Shown: piece by piece, positions 17,057 through 25,589 of the stretch
How positions within the stretch are numbered: the stretch's first letter is position 1
How the letters are laid out: each line of letters opens with the position of its first letter
DNA from: G965279355 sp965279355
GTDB taxonomy: Bacteria > Pseudomonadota > Alphaproteobacteria > CACIAM-22H2
Assembly (NCBI GenBank): GCA_965279355.1
Contig: OZ257155.1
Span: 2,728,001-2,792,000 of the forward strand
Reading direction: 5' to 3'
DNA length: 64,000 nt
Program-made: the position numbers and the translations under genes
Notes under the pieces: generated by a model
What the model saw: the letters and a program-made list of their open reading frames with translations, nothing else
Databases searched by the model: none
What the model was told of the DNA's origin: nothing

Positions 17057-17083
17057 GCATGGTGCAGAAAATGCATGTTGCAG
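17057..17083 (+). promoter_or_regulatory. Direct-repeat candidate AraC operator upstream of the oxygenase genes
   Basis: GCATGGTGCAG (17057-17067) and GCATGTTGCAG (17073-17083) are 11-base direct repeats with one difference, 16 bases apart start to start. AraC-type activators bind direct half-sites in this way. A 13-base palindrome CCGGTTTAACCGG follows at 17085-17097 and runs into the ribosome binding site. Regulator identity is inferred from adjacency. Confidence 0.5.
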
Positions 17084-17107
17084 ACCGGTTTAACCGGAGC
17101 GCGCGAC

Positions 17108-18121
17108 ATGATCGTCTACACACCACCCAAGCCCGCGACCAGCATCCCGGTTATCGACCTGACCGGCAGCTTTTCCGCCGATATCGTCGAGCGGAAAAAA
17201 GTCGCCTGGGACATTCACCGCGCCTGCCGTGAGACCGGTTTTTTCTATGTCTCGCATCATCGCATTCCGCAGAAGCTGATCGACGATCAGTTCCTTGCGG
17301 CGAAACGTTTCTTTGACCTGCCGCTCGAAGCGAAACTGAAACTGCACATGAAGAACTCGCCGACGACGGCCGGCTACGAGCCGATCGGCGGACAGATTCT
17401 CGACAGCCAGGATGCGACGGCCGAAACGGCTCCGCCGGATCTGAAGGAAAGCTTCTATGTCGGCATGGAACTGCCGGCCGATGATCCGGTGTCGCTCAAG
17501 AAGCTGCGCAGCTTCGGTCACAATCAATGGCCGGAACTTCCGGGCTTTCGCGAACAGACTCTCGCCTGCCAGGCCGCGTTTCGCGAACTCGGCGACCGCC
17601 TGCTGGCCATGCTCGCGCTTTCCCTCGACCTGTCGGAAGACTGGTTCCTGCCGTTCTACGACATGCCGACCACCACCCTGCGTCTGCTGAAATATCCGCC
17701 GCAACTATCAACCGCGGCGGACAACCAGCTGGGTGCGGGCGCGCATACGGATTGGGGCGGCGTGACATTGCTGGCGCAGGACAGCGCCGGCGGACTTGAG
17801 GTGCGCAACGCTGCTGGCGAATGGATCGAGGCGATGCCGATCCCGAACACGCTGGTCGTCAATCTGGGTGACCTGATGGCCCGATGGACCAACGGCCTCT
17901 ACAACTCGAACATGCACCGGGTGAAAAACAACAAGAGCGGCGCGGACCGTTATTCGCTGCCGTATTTCTACGGGCCGCGACCGGATTCCATCATCGAAGC
18001 GATGCCGACCTGCGTCAGCGCCGACAATCCGCCGCGCTTTGCCACCTGCACAGCCTCGGAACATGTCTATGAGATGTTCCGCCGCTCCTATGGCTACGCG
18101 CCAAGCGAGGGAGAGGTCTGA
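17108..18121 (+). CDS. Isopenicillin-N-synthase-like Fe(II)/2-oxoglutarate dioxygenase, copy 1
   Basis: A non-haem iron oxygenase of the IPNS/flavanone-hydroxylase family, 337 residues. The start is the ATG at 17108 (MIVYTPPKPATSIPVIDL), with GGAG 8 bases upstream. The N-terminal DIOX_N region contains IHRACRETGFFYVSHHRIP. The iron ligands are His and Asp in GAHTDWGGVTLL and the distal His in SNMHRVKNN. The co-substrate RxS motif is present as RYSLPYF. Substrate is unknown. It overlaps the second copy by one base (TGATG). Confidence 0.92.
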   Translation: MIVYTPPKPATSIPVIDLTGSFSADIVERKKVAWDIHRACRETGFFYVSHHRIPQKLIDDQFLAAKRFFDLPLEAKLKLHMKNSPTTAGYEPIGGQILDSQDATAETAPPDLKESFYVGMELPADDPVSLKKLRSFGHNQWPELPGFREQTLACQAAFRELGDRLLAMLALSLDLSEDWFLPFYDMPTTTLRLLKYPPQLSTAADNQLGAGAHTDWGGVTLLAQDSAGGLEVRNAAGEWIEAMPIPNTLVVNLGDLMARWTNGLYNSNMHRVKNNKSGADRYSLPYFYGPRPDSIIEAMPTCVSADNPPRFATCTASEHVYEMFRRSYGYAPSEGEV

Positions 18122-19122
18122 TGATCATCTACACGCCGCCCAAACCCGCCACCAGCATTCCGGTTATCGATCTCGCCGGGAGCTTCGCGTCCGATCCCGC
18201 AGCACGAAAAAGCATCGCCTGGGATATTCACCGGGCCTGCCGCGAGACGGGATTTTTCTATGTCTCCAACCATCGCATCCCGCAAACACTGATCGACGGA
18301 CAGTTTGCGATGGCCAAGCGCCTCTTCGATCTGCCGATGAGCGAGAAGCAGGCGATCGGCATGAAGAACTCGCCGTCGGCCTGCGGCTATGAGCCCATCG
18401 GCGGCCAGGTCCTGGACAGTCAGGATGCGAGTTCCGATAAGGCGCCGCCGGATCTGAAGGAGAGCTTCTATATCGGCACGGAACTGCCGGACGATCACCC
18501 TTTGGCAAACCTGCGCTGGCAAAGCTTCGGCCATAATCAGTGGCCCAGGATTCCGGGGTTCCGCGAACAGTCGCTGGCGTTGCAGGGAGCACTGCGCGAG
18601 ACCGGCAACCGCATCCTGGCGATGCTCGCCTTGTCGCTGGACCTGCCGGAAGACTGGTTCCTGCCGTTCTACGACTCCCCGAGCCAGACGCTGCGGCTGC
18701 TGCGTTACCCGCCGCAGCCCGCGACCGCAGCGGACAACCAGCTCGGCGCCGGAGCGCATACGGACTGGGGCGGCATTACGCTGCTGGCGCAGGATGCGTC
18801 CGGCGGCCTCGAGGTGCGCAACGCCGCCGGAGACTGGATCGAGGCGACCCCGATCCCCGGCACGTTGGTGATCAATCTCGGTGATCTCATGTCGCGCTGG
18901 ACCAACGGTCTCTATAACTCGAACATGCACCGCGTGAAGAACAACAAGAGCGGGGCGGACCGCTACTCCATCCCGTTCTTCTATGGCCCGCGCCCCACCG
19001 CGATTATCGAAGCGATGTCCACCTGCGTCTCCGCCGATAAGCCGGCGAAGTTTGCGACCTGCACGGCCGCCGAACATGTCGATGAGATGTTCCGCCGCTC
19101 CTACGGCTACAGCCTGACCTGA
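18121..19122 (+). CDS. Isopenicillin-N-synthase-like Fe(II)/2-oxoglutarate dioxygenase, copy 2
   Basis: A close paralogue of the preceding gene, by eye about three quarters identical, from MIIYTPPKPATSIPVIDL to FRRSYGY. All ligands are kept: GAHTDWGGITLL, SNMHRVKNN and RYSIPFF. Differences cluster around residues 75-85 and 110-135, near the expected substrate entrance, suggesting related but distinct substrates. This is a tandem duplication retained in one operon. It is followed 12 bases later by a VOC protein. Confidence 0.92.
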   Translation: MIIYTPPKPATSIPVIDLAGSFASDPAARKSIAWDIHRACRETGFFYVSNHRIPQTLIDGQFAMAKRLFDLPMSEKQAIGMKNSPSACGYEPIGGQVLDSQDASSDKAPPDLKESFYIGTELPDDHPLANLRWQSFGHNQWPRIPGFREQSLALQGALRETGNRILAMLALSLDLPEDWFLPFYDSPSQTLRLLRYPPQPATAADNQLGAGAHTDWGGITLLAQDASGGLEVRNAAGDWIEATPIPGTLVINLGDLMSRWTNGLYNSNMHRVKNNKSGADRYSIPFFYGPRPTAIIEAMSTCVSADKPAKFATCTAAEHVDEMFRRSYGYSLT

Positions 19123-19134
19123 GGTTCTTTCAGA

Positions 19135-19581
19135 ATGACCGCACCACACCTCGCCTACGCCAATATCTTCGCCCGCGACATCGAGGGGCTGAGCAAATTC
19201 TACGCGGACCTGTTCGGCTTTCCCGAAGTGGTCGGCCATCGCTCGCCGATCTACCGCTGCCTCGATGTCGGCGGCGGCGTTGAGCTCGGCTTCAATGCCG
19301 AGAAAGCCTATGAACTGCTCGGTCTCGCCGACCGCAAGCCGAGCGGCAAGGCTCCTGTCGTGACGTATTTCAGCATCGAGGTCGGGAACCGCGAGGCCGT
19401 GGACACGGCTGTTGCCGGGATCGCGAAGCTCGGCGGTCGCGTGGTGAAGCCGCCCTATGTCAGCTACTACAACGCCTATCAAAGCGTGTTGGAAGATCCC
19501 GAGGGCAATATCTTCCGCGTCAATCACCGGATGGGTGCCCGCGAACCCTCCGACAAGATCGCCAATCCGCCCTGGAAATGA
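19135..19581 (+). CDS. VOC superfamily protein of the oxygenase cluster
   Basis: A 148-residue glyoxalase-fold protein beginning MTAPHLAYANIFARDIEG. The two-module pattern shows in LSKFYADLFGFPEVV and the C-terminal SVLEDPEGNIFRVNHRMG. The latter has no acidic metal-ligand residue at the usual E-V position (FRVNH), so it may be a binding protein or use other ligands. It is the last gene of the araC-oxygenase unit, 12 bases after copy 2. The role is probably linked to the oxygenase product, by context only. Confidence 0.85.
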   Translation: MTAPHLAYANIFARDIEGLSKFYADLFGFPEVVGHRSPIYRCLDVGGGVELGFNAEKAYELLGLADRKPSGKAPVVTYFSIEVGNREAVDTAVAGIAKLGGRVVKPPYVSYYNAYQSVLEDPEGNIFRVNHRMGAREPSDKIANPPWK

Positions 19582-19585
19582 ACGC

Positions 19586-20881
19586 TCAGTCGAGCCGCCA
19601 GATGCGCACCGGCGAGGCATAGCCCCTCATCGTCACTTCGCCGATATCCTCTTTCGGGATGCCGGGTTCGATGCAGGCGGCAACGGCGTCGGAGACCAGA
19701 AGACGCGACCCGACCTCCTTGTTCAGCTGTTCGATCCGCGACGCCAGATTGACGACATCGCCGATGACAGTGAATTCCTTGCGCCGCGGCGAACCGACAT
19801 TGCCCGTCACGGCATGGCCGCAGTGAAGACCGATGCGGACATGCAGCGTCCAGCCGCTGTCGCGTGACTTGAGTCTGTCCGTCTCGGCAAGGATGGCGCG
19901 CGCCGCAGCAACCGCATGCTGGGTGGCATTGGGATCGTCCAGCGGCGCGCCGAAGATCGCAAGGAACCCGTCGCCCAGGAACTTGTTGATGATCCCGTGA
20001 TTCCCGTTGACCGCCTCGATCATGTAGGCAAAGGCCTCATTGAGGAACGTCACCACTTCCGTCGGTTCGTGCACCCGCGCCTGTGCCGTGAAGTTGGTGA
20101 AGTCGAGAAACATCACGCAGACATGCCGCAGCTCGCTTTCGCCGTGCTCACGGCGATCGAGCAACCTTTCCACCACGGTCGGCGAAACATGCTGGCCGAA
20201 CAGGCTGGTGACTCTCTCGCGGGCCGTTGCTTCCTCCATGGCGCGCACGAACTTTCCGCGCAGCCGTATCGCGACAAGGCCGGCAACAATCCCCCCCGCA
20301 ACCATGATCGCCGCCTTGATGGCATGAAAGACCAGCGGCAGAAACACGCTCTCACCGGCCCCATAGGGCAGGACGACGGCATCCAGCGGCAGCAGGAAAA
20401 AGACCACGCCGATGTATTCCGCCGCAGCGACAAGTCCGGTAAAGGCCGGCAAGGCAAAATTGAGCCGCAGGGTCGAGGCGACAATGAAAATGAAATAGAG
20501 CAGTGGCGGCCAGCCGCCCAGTACGGTTGCGATGGGAACGTAGTGGCTGATCACATACATGATCGCGGTCGGCAGGCTGGTTTCGATGATCGCATTGCCA
20601 GCCCGCGCAATCGATGGCGGCTCGAAGCGGCGGCGTTCGAACTCTTTCAGCACCCGCAGCGCGATGATTTCATAGAGCAGAAACGGGCCGCCGACCGCGA
20701 CCGGAACCCAGGGCGGCGGCGGATCGATGCCCATCAGGTCGGGCAGGAAGAAGAGAAGCGCGATGAAAAGTATCAGGAACGCGCCCAGCACATAGATCAG
20801 CAGTCGCGCACGCAACTGCTCGCTGGACAAAATTTCCGCCGAGAGCGTTCGCTGAAAGGACGATTCCACAGCCTGGGGCAT
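19586..20881 (-). CDS. Membrane-bound class III adenylate/guanylate cyclase
   Basis: A 431-residue protein: about six hydrophobic segments (residues 25-220) followed by a cytosolic class III cyclase domain. Metal-binding Asp residues are visible in FLDFTNF and FLGDGFLAIFG. The base-selecting Lys is probably in NKFLGDG with Asp in VIGDVVNLASRIEQL, which also supplies the transition-state Asn and Arg. That pattern favours ATP. It converges with the VOC gene, 4 bases from its stop, and is divergent from coaBC. The membrane part has no recognised sensor name. Confidence 0.92.
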   Translation of the reverse strand: MPQAVESSFQRTLSAEILSSEQLRARLLIYVLGAFLILFIALLFFLPDLMGIDPPPPWVPVAVGGPFLLYEIIALRVLKEFERRRFEPPSIARAGNAIIETSLPTAIMYVISHYVPIATVLGGWPPLLYFIFIVASTLRLNFALPAFTGLVAAAEYIGVVFFLLPLDAVVLPYGAGESVFLPLVFHAIKAAIMVAGGIVAGLVAIRLRGKFVRAMEEATARERVTSLFGQHVSPTVVERLLDRREHGESELRHVCVMFLDFTNFTAQARVHEPTEVVTFLNEAFAYMIEAVNGNHGIINKFLGDGFLAIFGAPLDDPNATQHAVAAARAILAETDRLKSRDSGWTLHVRIGLHCGHAVTGNVGSPRRKEFTVIGDVVNLASRIEQLNKEVGSRLLVSDAVAACIEPGIPKEDIGEVTMRGYASPVRIWRLD

Positions 20882-20978
20882 TGGGTAGCTTTATAACCCA
20901 GCCAGCAGGCGGTTGCGCCAGCGGCCCGTCGCGCGTAGCTTAAGCGCGCCTCGGCACCGGGCCGGACCCAGGAACCAG

Positions 20979-22172
20979 ATGCTGCACAACCGGCGGATAT
21001 TGCTGATTATTTCCGGCGGGATCGCGGCCTATAAAAGCCTCGATCTGATCCGCAAGCTGCGCGAGCGCGGCGCCTCCGTGCGTTGCATCCTGACCAAAGG
21101 TGGCGCCGAATTTGTGACGCCGCTGTCGGTTGCTACCCTGTCGCATGACAAGGTCTATCAGGACCTGTTCTCGCTGACCGACGAGAGCGAAATCGGTCAT
21201 ATCCGTCTTGCCCGCGAGAACGATCTGGTGCTGGTGGCGCCGGCGACGGCCGACCTGCTCGCCAAGATGGCGCAAGGCCGCGCCGACGATCTCGCCTCCA
21301 CCGTCTTGCTCGCCACCGACAAGCCGATCCTGGTCGCGCCGGCGATGAACTTCGTCATGTGGGACGATCCGGCAACCCAGGAAAATCTGAAAACACTCCG
21401 CGCGCGCGGCGTGCGTACCGTCGGTCCTGAATCCGGCGCGCTGGCCGAGGGCGAGATCGGCATGGGCCGGATGAGCGAGCCGCCCGCCATCGTCGCCGCC
21501 GTCGAAGACTTCTTCAGCAATGGCCCTCTGAAAGGAAAACGCGCGCTGGTGACCAGCGGCCCCACCTTCGAGCCGATCGATCCCGTGCGCTTCATCGGCA
21601 ACCGGTCCTCGGGCAAGCAGGGCCACGCGATTGCCCAGGCGCTTGCCGCGCTTGGCGCCGACACGACTCTGGTCAGCGGCCCGACGCAGCTTGCCAATCC
21701 GCCCGGCATCAGGACGATCCGGATCGAGACGGCGGAAGAAATGCTGGCCGCCTGTCAGGCCGCATTACCTGTCGACATCGCGGTCTGCGCCGCGGCGGTC
21801 GCTGACTGGCGCACGGCCGACCGTCGCAACCAGAAGCTCAAGAAGAACGGCAAGCTGCCGACCCTCGAACTCGCCGAGAACCCTGATATCCTCGCAATGC
21901 TCTCAGGCAAGAGCGCGTCGCGGCCGCGTCTGGTCATCGGCTTTGCCGCCGAAACCGAGAACGTCATCGAGAACGCCATTGCCAAGCGTCGCAAAAAGGG
22001 CTGCGACTGGATTGTCGCCAACGATGTATCGGCGCCCACCGGCACATTCGGCGGCGACGCCAATCTCGTTCATCTCATCGACGAGTCCGGCGCCGATACC
22101 TGGCCGCGTCTGGCCAAGGATGAAGTCGCGCGCCGCCTTGCCGACCGCATCGCAACCCATCTCTCCCGGTAG
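20979..22172 (+). CDS. coaBC: Bifunctional phosphopantothenoylcysteine decarboxylase/phosphopantothenate-cysteine ligase
   Basis: Catalyses two consecutive steps of coenzyme A synthesis. The start is the ATG at 20979 (MLHNRRILLIISGGIAAYK), which is the canonical CoaC start; the longer frame is not conserved. The flavin-binding CoaC half contains VLVAPATADLLAKMAQG and PAMNFVMWDDPATQENL. The CoaB half begins with ALVTSGPTFEPIDPVRFIGN and RSSGKQGHAIA, with KKNGKLPTLELAENPDIL further on. At 397 residues it has the usual length. It is followed by dut 9 bases later. Confidence 0.96.
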   Translation: MLHNRRILLIISGGIAAYKSLDLIRKLRERGASVRCILTKGGAEFVTPLSVATLSHDKVYQDLFSLTDESEIGHIRLARENDLVLVAPATADLLAKMAQGRADDLASTVLLATDKPILVAPAMNFVMWDDPATQENLKTLRARGVRTVGPESGALAEGEIGMGRMSEPPAIVAAVEDFFSNGPLKGKRALVTSGPTFEPIDPVRFIGNRSSGKQGHAIAQALAALGADTTLVSGPTQLANPPGIRTIRIETAEEMLAACQAALPVDIAVCAAAVADWRTADRRNQKLKKNGKLPTLELAENPDILAMLSGKSASRPRLVIGFAAETENVIENAIAKRRKKGCDWIVANDVSAPTGTFGGDANLVHLIDESGADTWPRLAKDEVARRLADRIATHLSR

Positions 22173-22181
22173 AAGAACGAT

Positions 22182-22634
22182 ATGTCATCCCCCATCACCG
22201 TCGCGGTGACGCGGCTGCCGCATGGCGCCGATCTCGACCTGCCCGTCTATGCGACGGAGCACGCCGCCGGCCTCGACCTGCTCGCCGCCGTCGCGCACGA
22301 CACGATCATCCAGCCGGCGGGGCGCGCGCTGATTCCCAGCGGCCTCGCCATCGCGCTGCCGCCGGGTTTCGAAGCGCAGGTCCGGCCGCGCTCCGGCCTC
22401 GCTCTCAAGAACGGCGTCACGGTGCTGAATTCACCCGGCACCATCGACGCCGACTATCGCGGCGAGATTGGCGTGATCCTCATCAATCATGGCCCCGAGC
22501 CGTTCCGCATCACCCGCGGCATGCGGATCGCCCAGCTCATCCTGGCGCGCGTCGAAAAGCTCGCGTGGCAGGAAGTCGGCGAGCTTCCATCGAGTGTGCG
22601 CGGTGCCGGCGGGTTCGGCTCGACCGGGCGATGA
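22182..22634 (+). CDS. dut: Deoxyuridine 5'-triphosphate nucleotidohydrolase (dUTPase)
   Basis: Hydrolyses dUTP to dUMP, keeping uracil out of DNA and feeding dTMP synthesis. The 150-residue trimeric-type enzyme shows the five motifs in order: HAAGLDLLAA, PRSGLALKNGV, the catalytic GTIDADYRGEIGVIL, RGMRIAQLIL and the C-terminal GAGGFGSTG. It lies between coaBC and a MoeB-like gene, whose ATG overlaps its stop (ATGA). Confidence 0.97.
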   Translation: MSSPITVAVTRLPHGADLDLPVYATEHAAGLDLLAAVAHDTIIQPAGRALIPSGLAIALPPGFEAQVRPRSGLALKNGVTVLNSPGTIDADYRGEIGVILINHGPEPFRITRGMRIAQLILARVEKLAWQEVGELPSSVRGAGGFGSTGR

Positions 22635-23419
22635 CCCTCAACGATCCGCAGTTCACGCGCTATGCGCGACATCTCATCCTCGATGAGGTCGGCGAGGACG
22701 GGCAGGAAAAACTGCTCGCGTCGCGTGCGCTGGTCATCGGCGCCGGCGGTCTGGGATCGCCCGTCCTTATGTATCTGGCGGCGGCCGGCGTCGGCACGCT
22801 GGGCGTGGTCGATGACGACACGGTCGACCTCTCGAACCTGCAGCGGCAGATCGTGCACTCGACCGCCAATGTCGGCACGCCCAAAGTGAAGAGCGCGATC
22901 GAGACGCTCGCCGCGATCAACCCGGAGGTCCGGCTCACCCCGCATAACCTGCGGCTCACCGCCGCGAACGCACGCGCCCTGATCGCCGAATACGACATCG
23001 TCTGCGACGGCAGCGATAATTTCGCGACGCGCTATCTGCTTAACGATGCCTGCTATTTCGAAAAAAAGACGCTCGTGGCTGCCTCGCTGCTGCGCTTCGA
23101 GGGTCAGCTCTCGACCTTCAAGGCGCATGACGGCAAATGCCCCTGCTATCGCTGCCTGTTCCGCGATCCACCGCCACCCGACCTGATTCCCCGCTGCGAG
23201 GAAGCCGGCATCCTGGGTTCGGTCGCCGGCGTGCTCGGCACGTTGCAGGCGACCGAGACGATCAAGGAGCTGCTGGGCCTCGGCCGCTCGCTGGCGGGAC
23301 GGCTGCTGATCTACGACGCGCTGGAAGGCACGACCCGCAATATCAATATTCCGCGCGATCCTGCGTGCCCGCTCTGCGGTCCGCAAGCGACGATCCGCGA
23401 TCTGTCCCAACATAAATAA
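22631..23419 (+). CDS. MoeB/ThiF/HesA family adenylyltransferase
   Basis: An E1-like enzyme that adenylates the C-terminal Gly-Gly of a ubiquitin-like sulfur carrier (MoaD or ThiS). The start is the ATG at 22631. The 262-residue product has the nucleotide motif GAGGLGSPVLMYLAAAGVG, DLSNLQRQIVH (catalytic Arg), the probable active-site Cys in IPRCEEAGILG and two zinc CxxC pairs (CYRC and CPLC). MoeB versus ThiF cannot be decided, since no moaD, thiS or rhodanese extension is adjacent. The ATGA overlap suggests coupling to dut. Confidence 0.9.
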   Translation: MTLNDPQFTRYARHLILDEVGEDGQEKLLASRALVIGAGGLGSPVLMYLAAAGVGTLGVVDDDTVDLSNLQRQIVHSTANVGTPKVKSAIETLAAINPEVRLTPHNLRLTAANARALIAEYDIVCDGSDNFATRYLLNDACYFEKKTLVAASLLRFEGQLSTFKAHDGKCPCYRCLFRDPPPPDLIPRCEEAGILGSVAGVLGTLQATETIKELLGLGRSLAGRLLIYDALEGTTRNINIPRDPACPLCGPQATIRDLSQHK

Positions 23420-23422
23420 GAA

Positions 23423-23839
23423 TCAGGTTTCGCGCCGCCAGCAGATAACGTTCCGGACCGTACGGCCGCCGCTCGACATGGGATCGCTCACCAGCTGCAT
23501 CTGCTGCGCGTCGACCAGGCGGCAATGGCGGACGCGTTGCTGGCCGATCATGGCTCCCTGCGCCGAGCCATCGACGGTGACCGTGATGCGGGCACCATCG
23601 ACACGATATTTGCCGGTATAGGCGACCAGCGCATCGAACGCCGCGGCGCGCTCGGCATCGTTCTGCGGCAGGACCCGTTCGACGGGCGTGATCAGCGCGA
23701 TCCAGCGGCGGTCCGCGGTGACGACCAGAAAACCGTGCGGGGGCGCATCCGCGGTCAGGCGCTCTCCGCTCGTTGCGTCCTCGCTGAAGAAGTCGAGCTG
23801 ACGCCACGAGCCGACGATCTTTTCTGAAACGTCGCTCAC
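23423..23839 (-). CDS. Lipocalin-like domain protein
   Basis: About 138 residues from a GTG at 23839, placed because the preceding frame translates the neighbouring dehydrogenase out of frame. The start VSDVSEKIVGSWRQLDFF and the middle HGFLVVTADRRWIALITP fit the lipocalin-like Lipocalin_5 family (GSW opening, internal strand repeats). Gly/Thr-rich TGKYRVDGARITVTVDGS follows. No clear Shine-Dalgarno is seen; with only 4 bases after the dehydrogenase stop, translation may depend on coupling. Ligand unknown. Confidence 0.75.
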   Translation of the reverse strand: MSDVSEKIVGSWRQLDFFSEDATSGERLTADAPPHGFLVVTADRRWIALITPVERVLPQNDAERAAAFDALVAYTGKYRVDGARITVTVDGSAQGAMIGQQRVRHCRLVDAQQMQLVSDPMSSGGRTVRNVICWRRET

Positions 23840-23843
23840 AATT

Positions 23844-24830
23844 TTAGAACAGTGTCGCCAGCACCCGGTCCGGCGGCTTGTGGCCGTCGACGAAGGTCTT
23901 GATGTTGACGATGACTTTCTCGCCCATGGCGATGCGTCCGTCGAGCGTCGCGGAGCCCAGATGCGGCAGCAGCACGACATTGTCGAGCGCCAGCAGCTTG
24001 GGATCGACCTTCGGCTCATGCTCGTAGACATCGAGACCGGCACCGGCGATCTCGCGCGAATACAGCGCCCGCACCAGCGCGCTTTCGTCCATCACCTCGC
24101 CGCGAGCGGTGTTGACCACGATGGCATGCGGCTTGAGCAGCCGCAGCCGGCGCGCCGAGATCAGGCGGAAGGTCGCCGGTGTGTGCGGGCAGTTGATCGA
24201 CAGCACGTCCATGTGGCCGAGCATCTGATCGAGGCTTTCCCAATACGTCGCCTCGAGTTCCGCTTCGAGCTCGAGATCGGCGCGACGGCGGTTGTGATAG
24301 TGGATCGACATGCCGAAAGCGCGGGCGCGCTTGGCGACGGCGGAACCGATGCGGCCCATGCCGACAATGCCAAGACGCTTGCCGGAGAGCCGGACGCCCA
24401 GCATCGCGGTCGGGCTCCAGCCGGTCCAGCGCCCGGAGCGGATCAGCCGCTCCCCCTCACCGATGCGGCGCGCGACCGCCAGGATCAGCGCCATCGTCAT
24501 ATCGGCGGTGTCCTCGGTCAGCACACCCGGCGTATTGGTGACGGTGATGCCGCGCTCCTTTGCGGCGGCGAGATCGATATGGTCGACCCCAGTGCCGAAC
24601 GAGGCGATCAACTTTAGATCGGGCCCGGCCGCGTCGATGACCGCCTTGTCGATCCGGTCGGTCACGGTCGGGACCAGCACCTGGGCGCGCGCTGCGGCGG
24701 CCGCGAGCGCCGCGGCATCCATCGGGCGGTCCTCAAGATTGAGCCGCGCATCGAACAGCTCCATCAGACGCGTCTCGACGACGTCGGGCAGTTTGCGTGT
24801 GACGATGACCAGGGGACGCCGCAGCGTCAT
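23844..24830 (-). CDS. D-isomer-specific 2-hydroxyacid dehydrogenase (glyoxylate/hydroxypyruvate reductase type)
   Basis: An NAD(P)-dependent enzyme of 328 residues. The ATG at 24830 with GAGGAG about 9 bases upstream is preferred to a GTG seven codons earlier. The Rossmann motif GMGRIGSAVAKRARAFG and catalytic Arg (NTARGEVMDE), Glu (DVYEHEP) and His (LLPHLGSAT) are present. ASFGTGVDHID is the substrate-loop signature. HNRRR after the dinucleotide fold, with Arg at the cofactor-discriminating place, hints at NADPH. It resembles GyaR/GhrB enzymes that reduce glyoxylate or hydroxypyruvate. Confidence 0.92.
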   Translation of the reverse strand: MTLRRPLVIVTRKLPDVVETRLMELFDARLNLEDRPMDAAALAAAAARAQVLVPTVTDRIDKAVIDAAGPDLKLIASFGTGVDHIDLAAAKERGITVTNTPGVLTEDTADMTMALILAVARRIGEGERLIRSGRWTGWSPTAMLGVRLSGKRLGIVGMGRIGSAVAKRARAFGMSIHYHNRRRADLELEAELEATYWESLDQMLGHMDVLSINCPHTPATFRLISARRLRLLKPHAIVVNTARGEVMDESALVRALYSREIAGAGLDVYEHEPKVDPKLLALDNVVLLPHLGSATLDGRIAMGEKVIVNIKTFVDGHKPPDRVLATLF

Positions 24831-24959
24831 GACTCCGCTCTCCTCGCTCACGACAGGAGGTAGCCGGGACAGGTGCCGCTGTCCAGCAACCCCTTCCTGT
24901 CATCTTCACTTAACGTGTATTTTCAGCGCAGTTCTTCGTCGATTCGCTGTTTGGGGGCC

Positions 24960-25487
24960 ATGCCGACGCTTTCCCCGCTGATCCGCTTCGCGGCCATCCT
25001 GGCGATTGCCCTGCTCCCGGCGGCGGGTACGATCGCACAGACGCCCCCGCGCGGGCCGGATGCGCCGCCCGCGTCCGGCAGCACGCTGCCCCGCTTCGTG
25101 AGCCTGCGCTCCGACGAGGTGAACCTGCGCACCGGTCCGGGTGTGCGCTATCCCGTCGACTGGGTCCTGCAGCGGCGCCACATGCCGGTCGAGGTGCTGG
25201 CCGAGTTCGAGAACTGGCGGAAGATCCGCGACTGGCAGGGCACCGAAGGCTGGGTCCACCAGAGCAACCTCTCGGGACGGCGCTACGCCATTATGACCGG
25301 CGATGTCCGCACCATCCGCCGCCAGCCCGAAACCGGCGCGCCGACAGTGGCGCGTCTGGAAACCGGCGTCGTCGCACAGCTGCTGGAATGCAAGGATCAG
25401 TGGTGTCGTATCGATGCCAACGGCTTCCGCGGCTGGCTGCTGCGGTCCGAATTCTGGGGCGTCTACGCTAACGAAGCCGTGAAGTAA
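24960..25487 (+). CDS. Exported SH3-domain protein
   Basis: The start is the ATG at 24960 with GGGGG just upstream; an upstream frame is not conserved. The signal peptide is RFAAILAIALLPAAGTIAQ. The mature part holds two bacterial SH3-like modules: one around FVSLRSDEVNLRTGPGVRYP and one around YAIMTGDVRTIRRQPETGAP. The end CRIDANGFRGWLLRSEFWGVY is typical of alphaproteobacterial DUF1058-type proteins. Probably periplasmic and cell-wall associated. It is divergent from the hydroxyacid dehydrogenase, a pairing common in alphaproteobacteria. Confidence 0.88.
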   Translation: MPTLSPLIRFAAILAIALLPAAGTIAQTPPRGPDAPPASGSTLPRFVSLRSDEVNLRTGPGVRYPVDWVLQRRHMPVEVLAEFENWRKIRDWQGTEGWVHQSNLSGRRYAIMTGDVRTIRRQPETGAPTVARLETGVVAQLLECKDQWCRIDANGFRGWLLRSEFWGVYANEAVK

Positions 25488-25589
25488 GCCCAAAGTGGGC
25501 AGGCCGCTGGGGACTGGCGAGTCCGACCGCGAGGCGCTATCGTCCGGCCCTTCGCAATCCTGCAAAAACATCATTCCGGGGGGACCCCA

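Noticed and set aside
23840..24043. Ser/Arg-rich N-terminus of the lipocalin-like frame
   Set aside because: Out-of-frame translation of the hydroxyacid dehydrogenase; conservation starts at the GTG at 23839.
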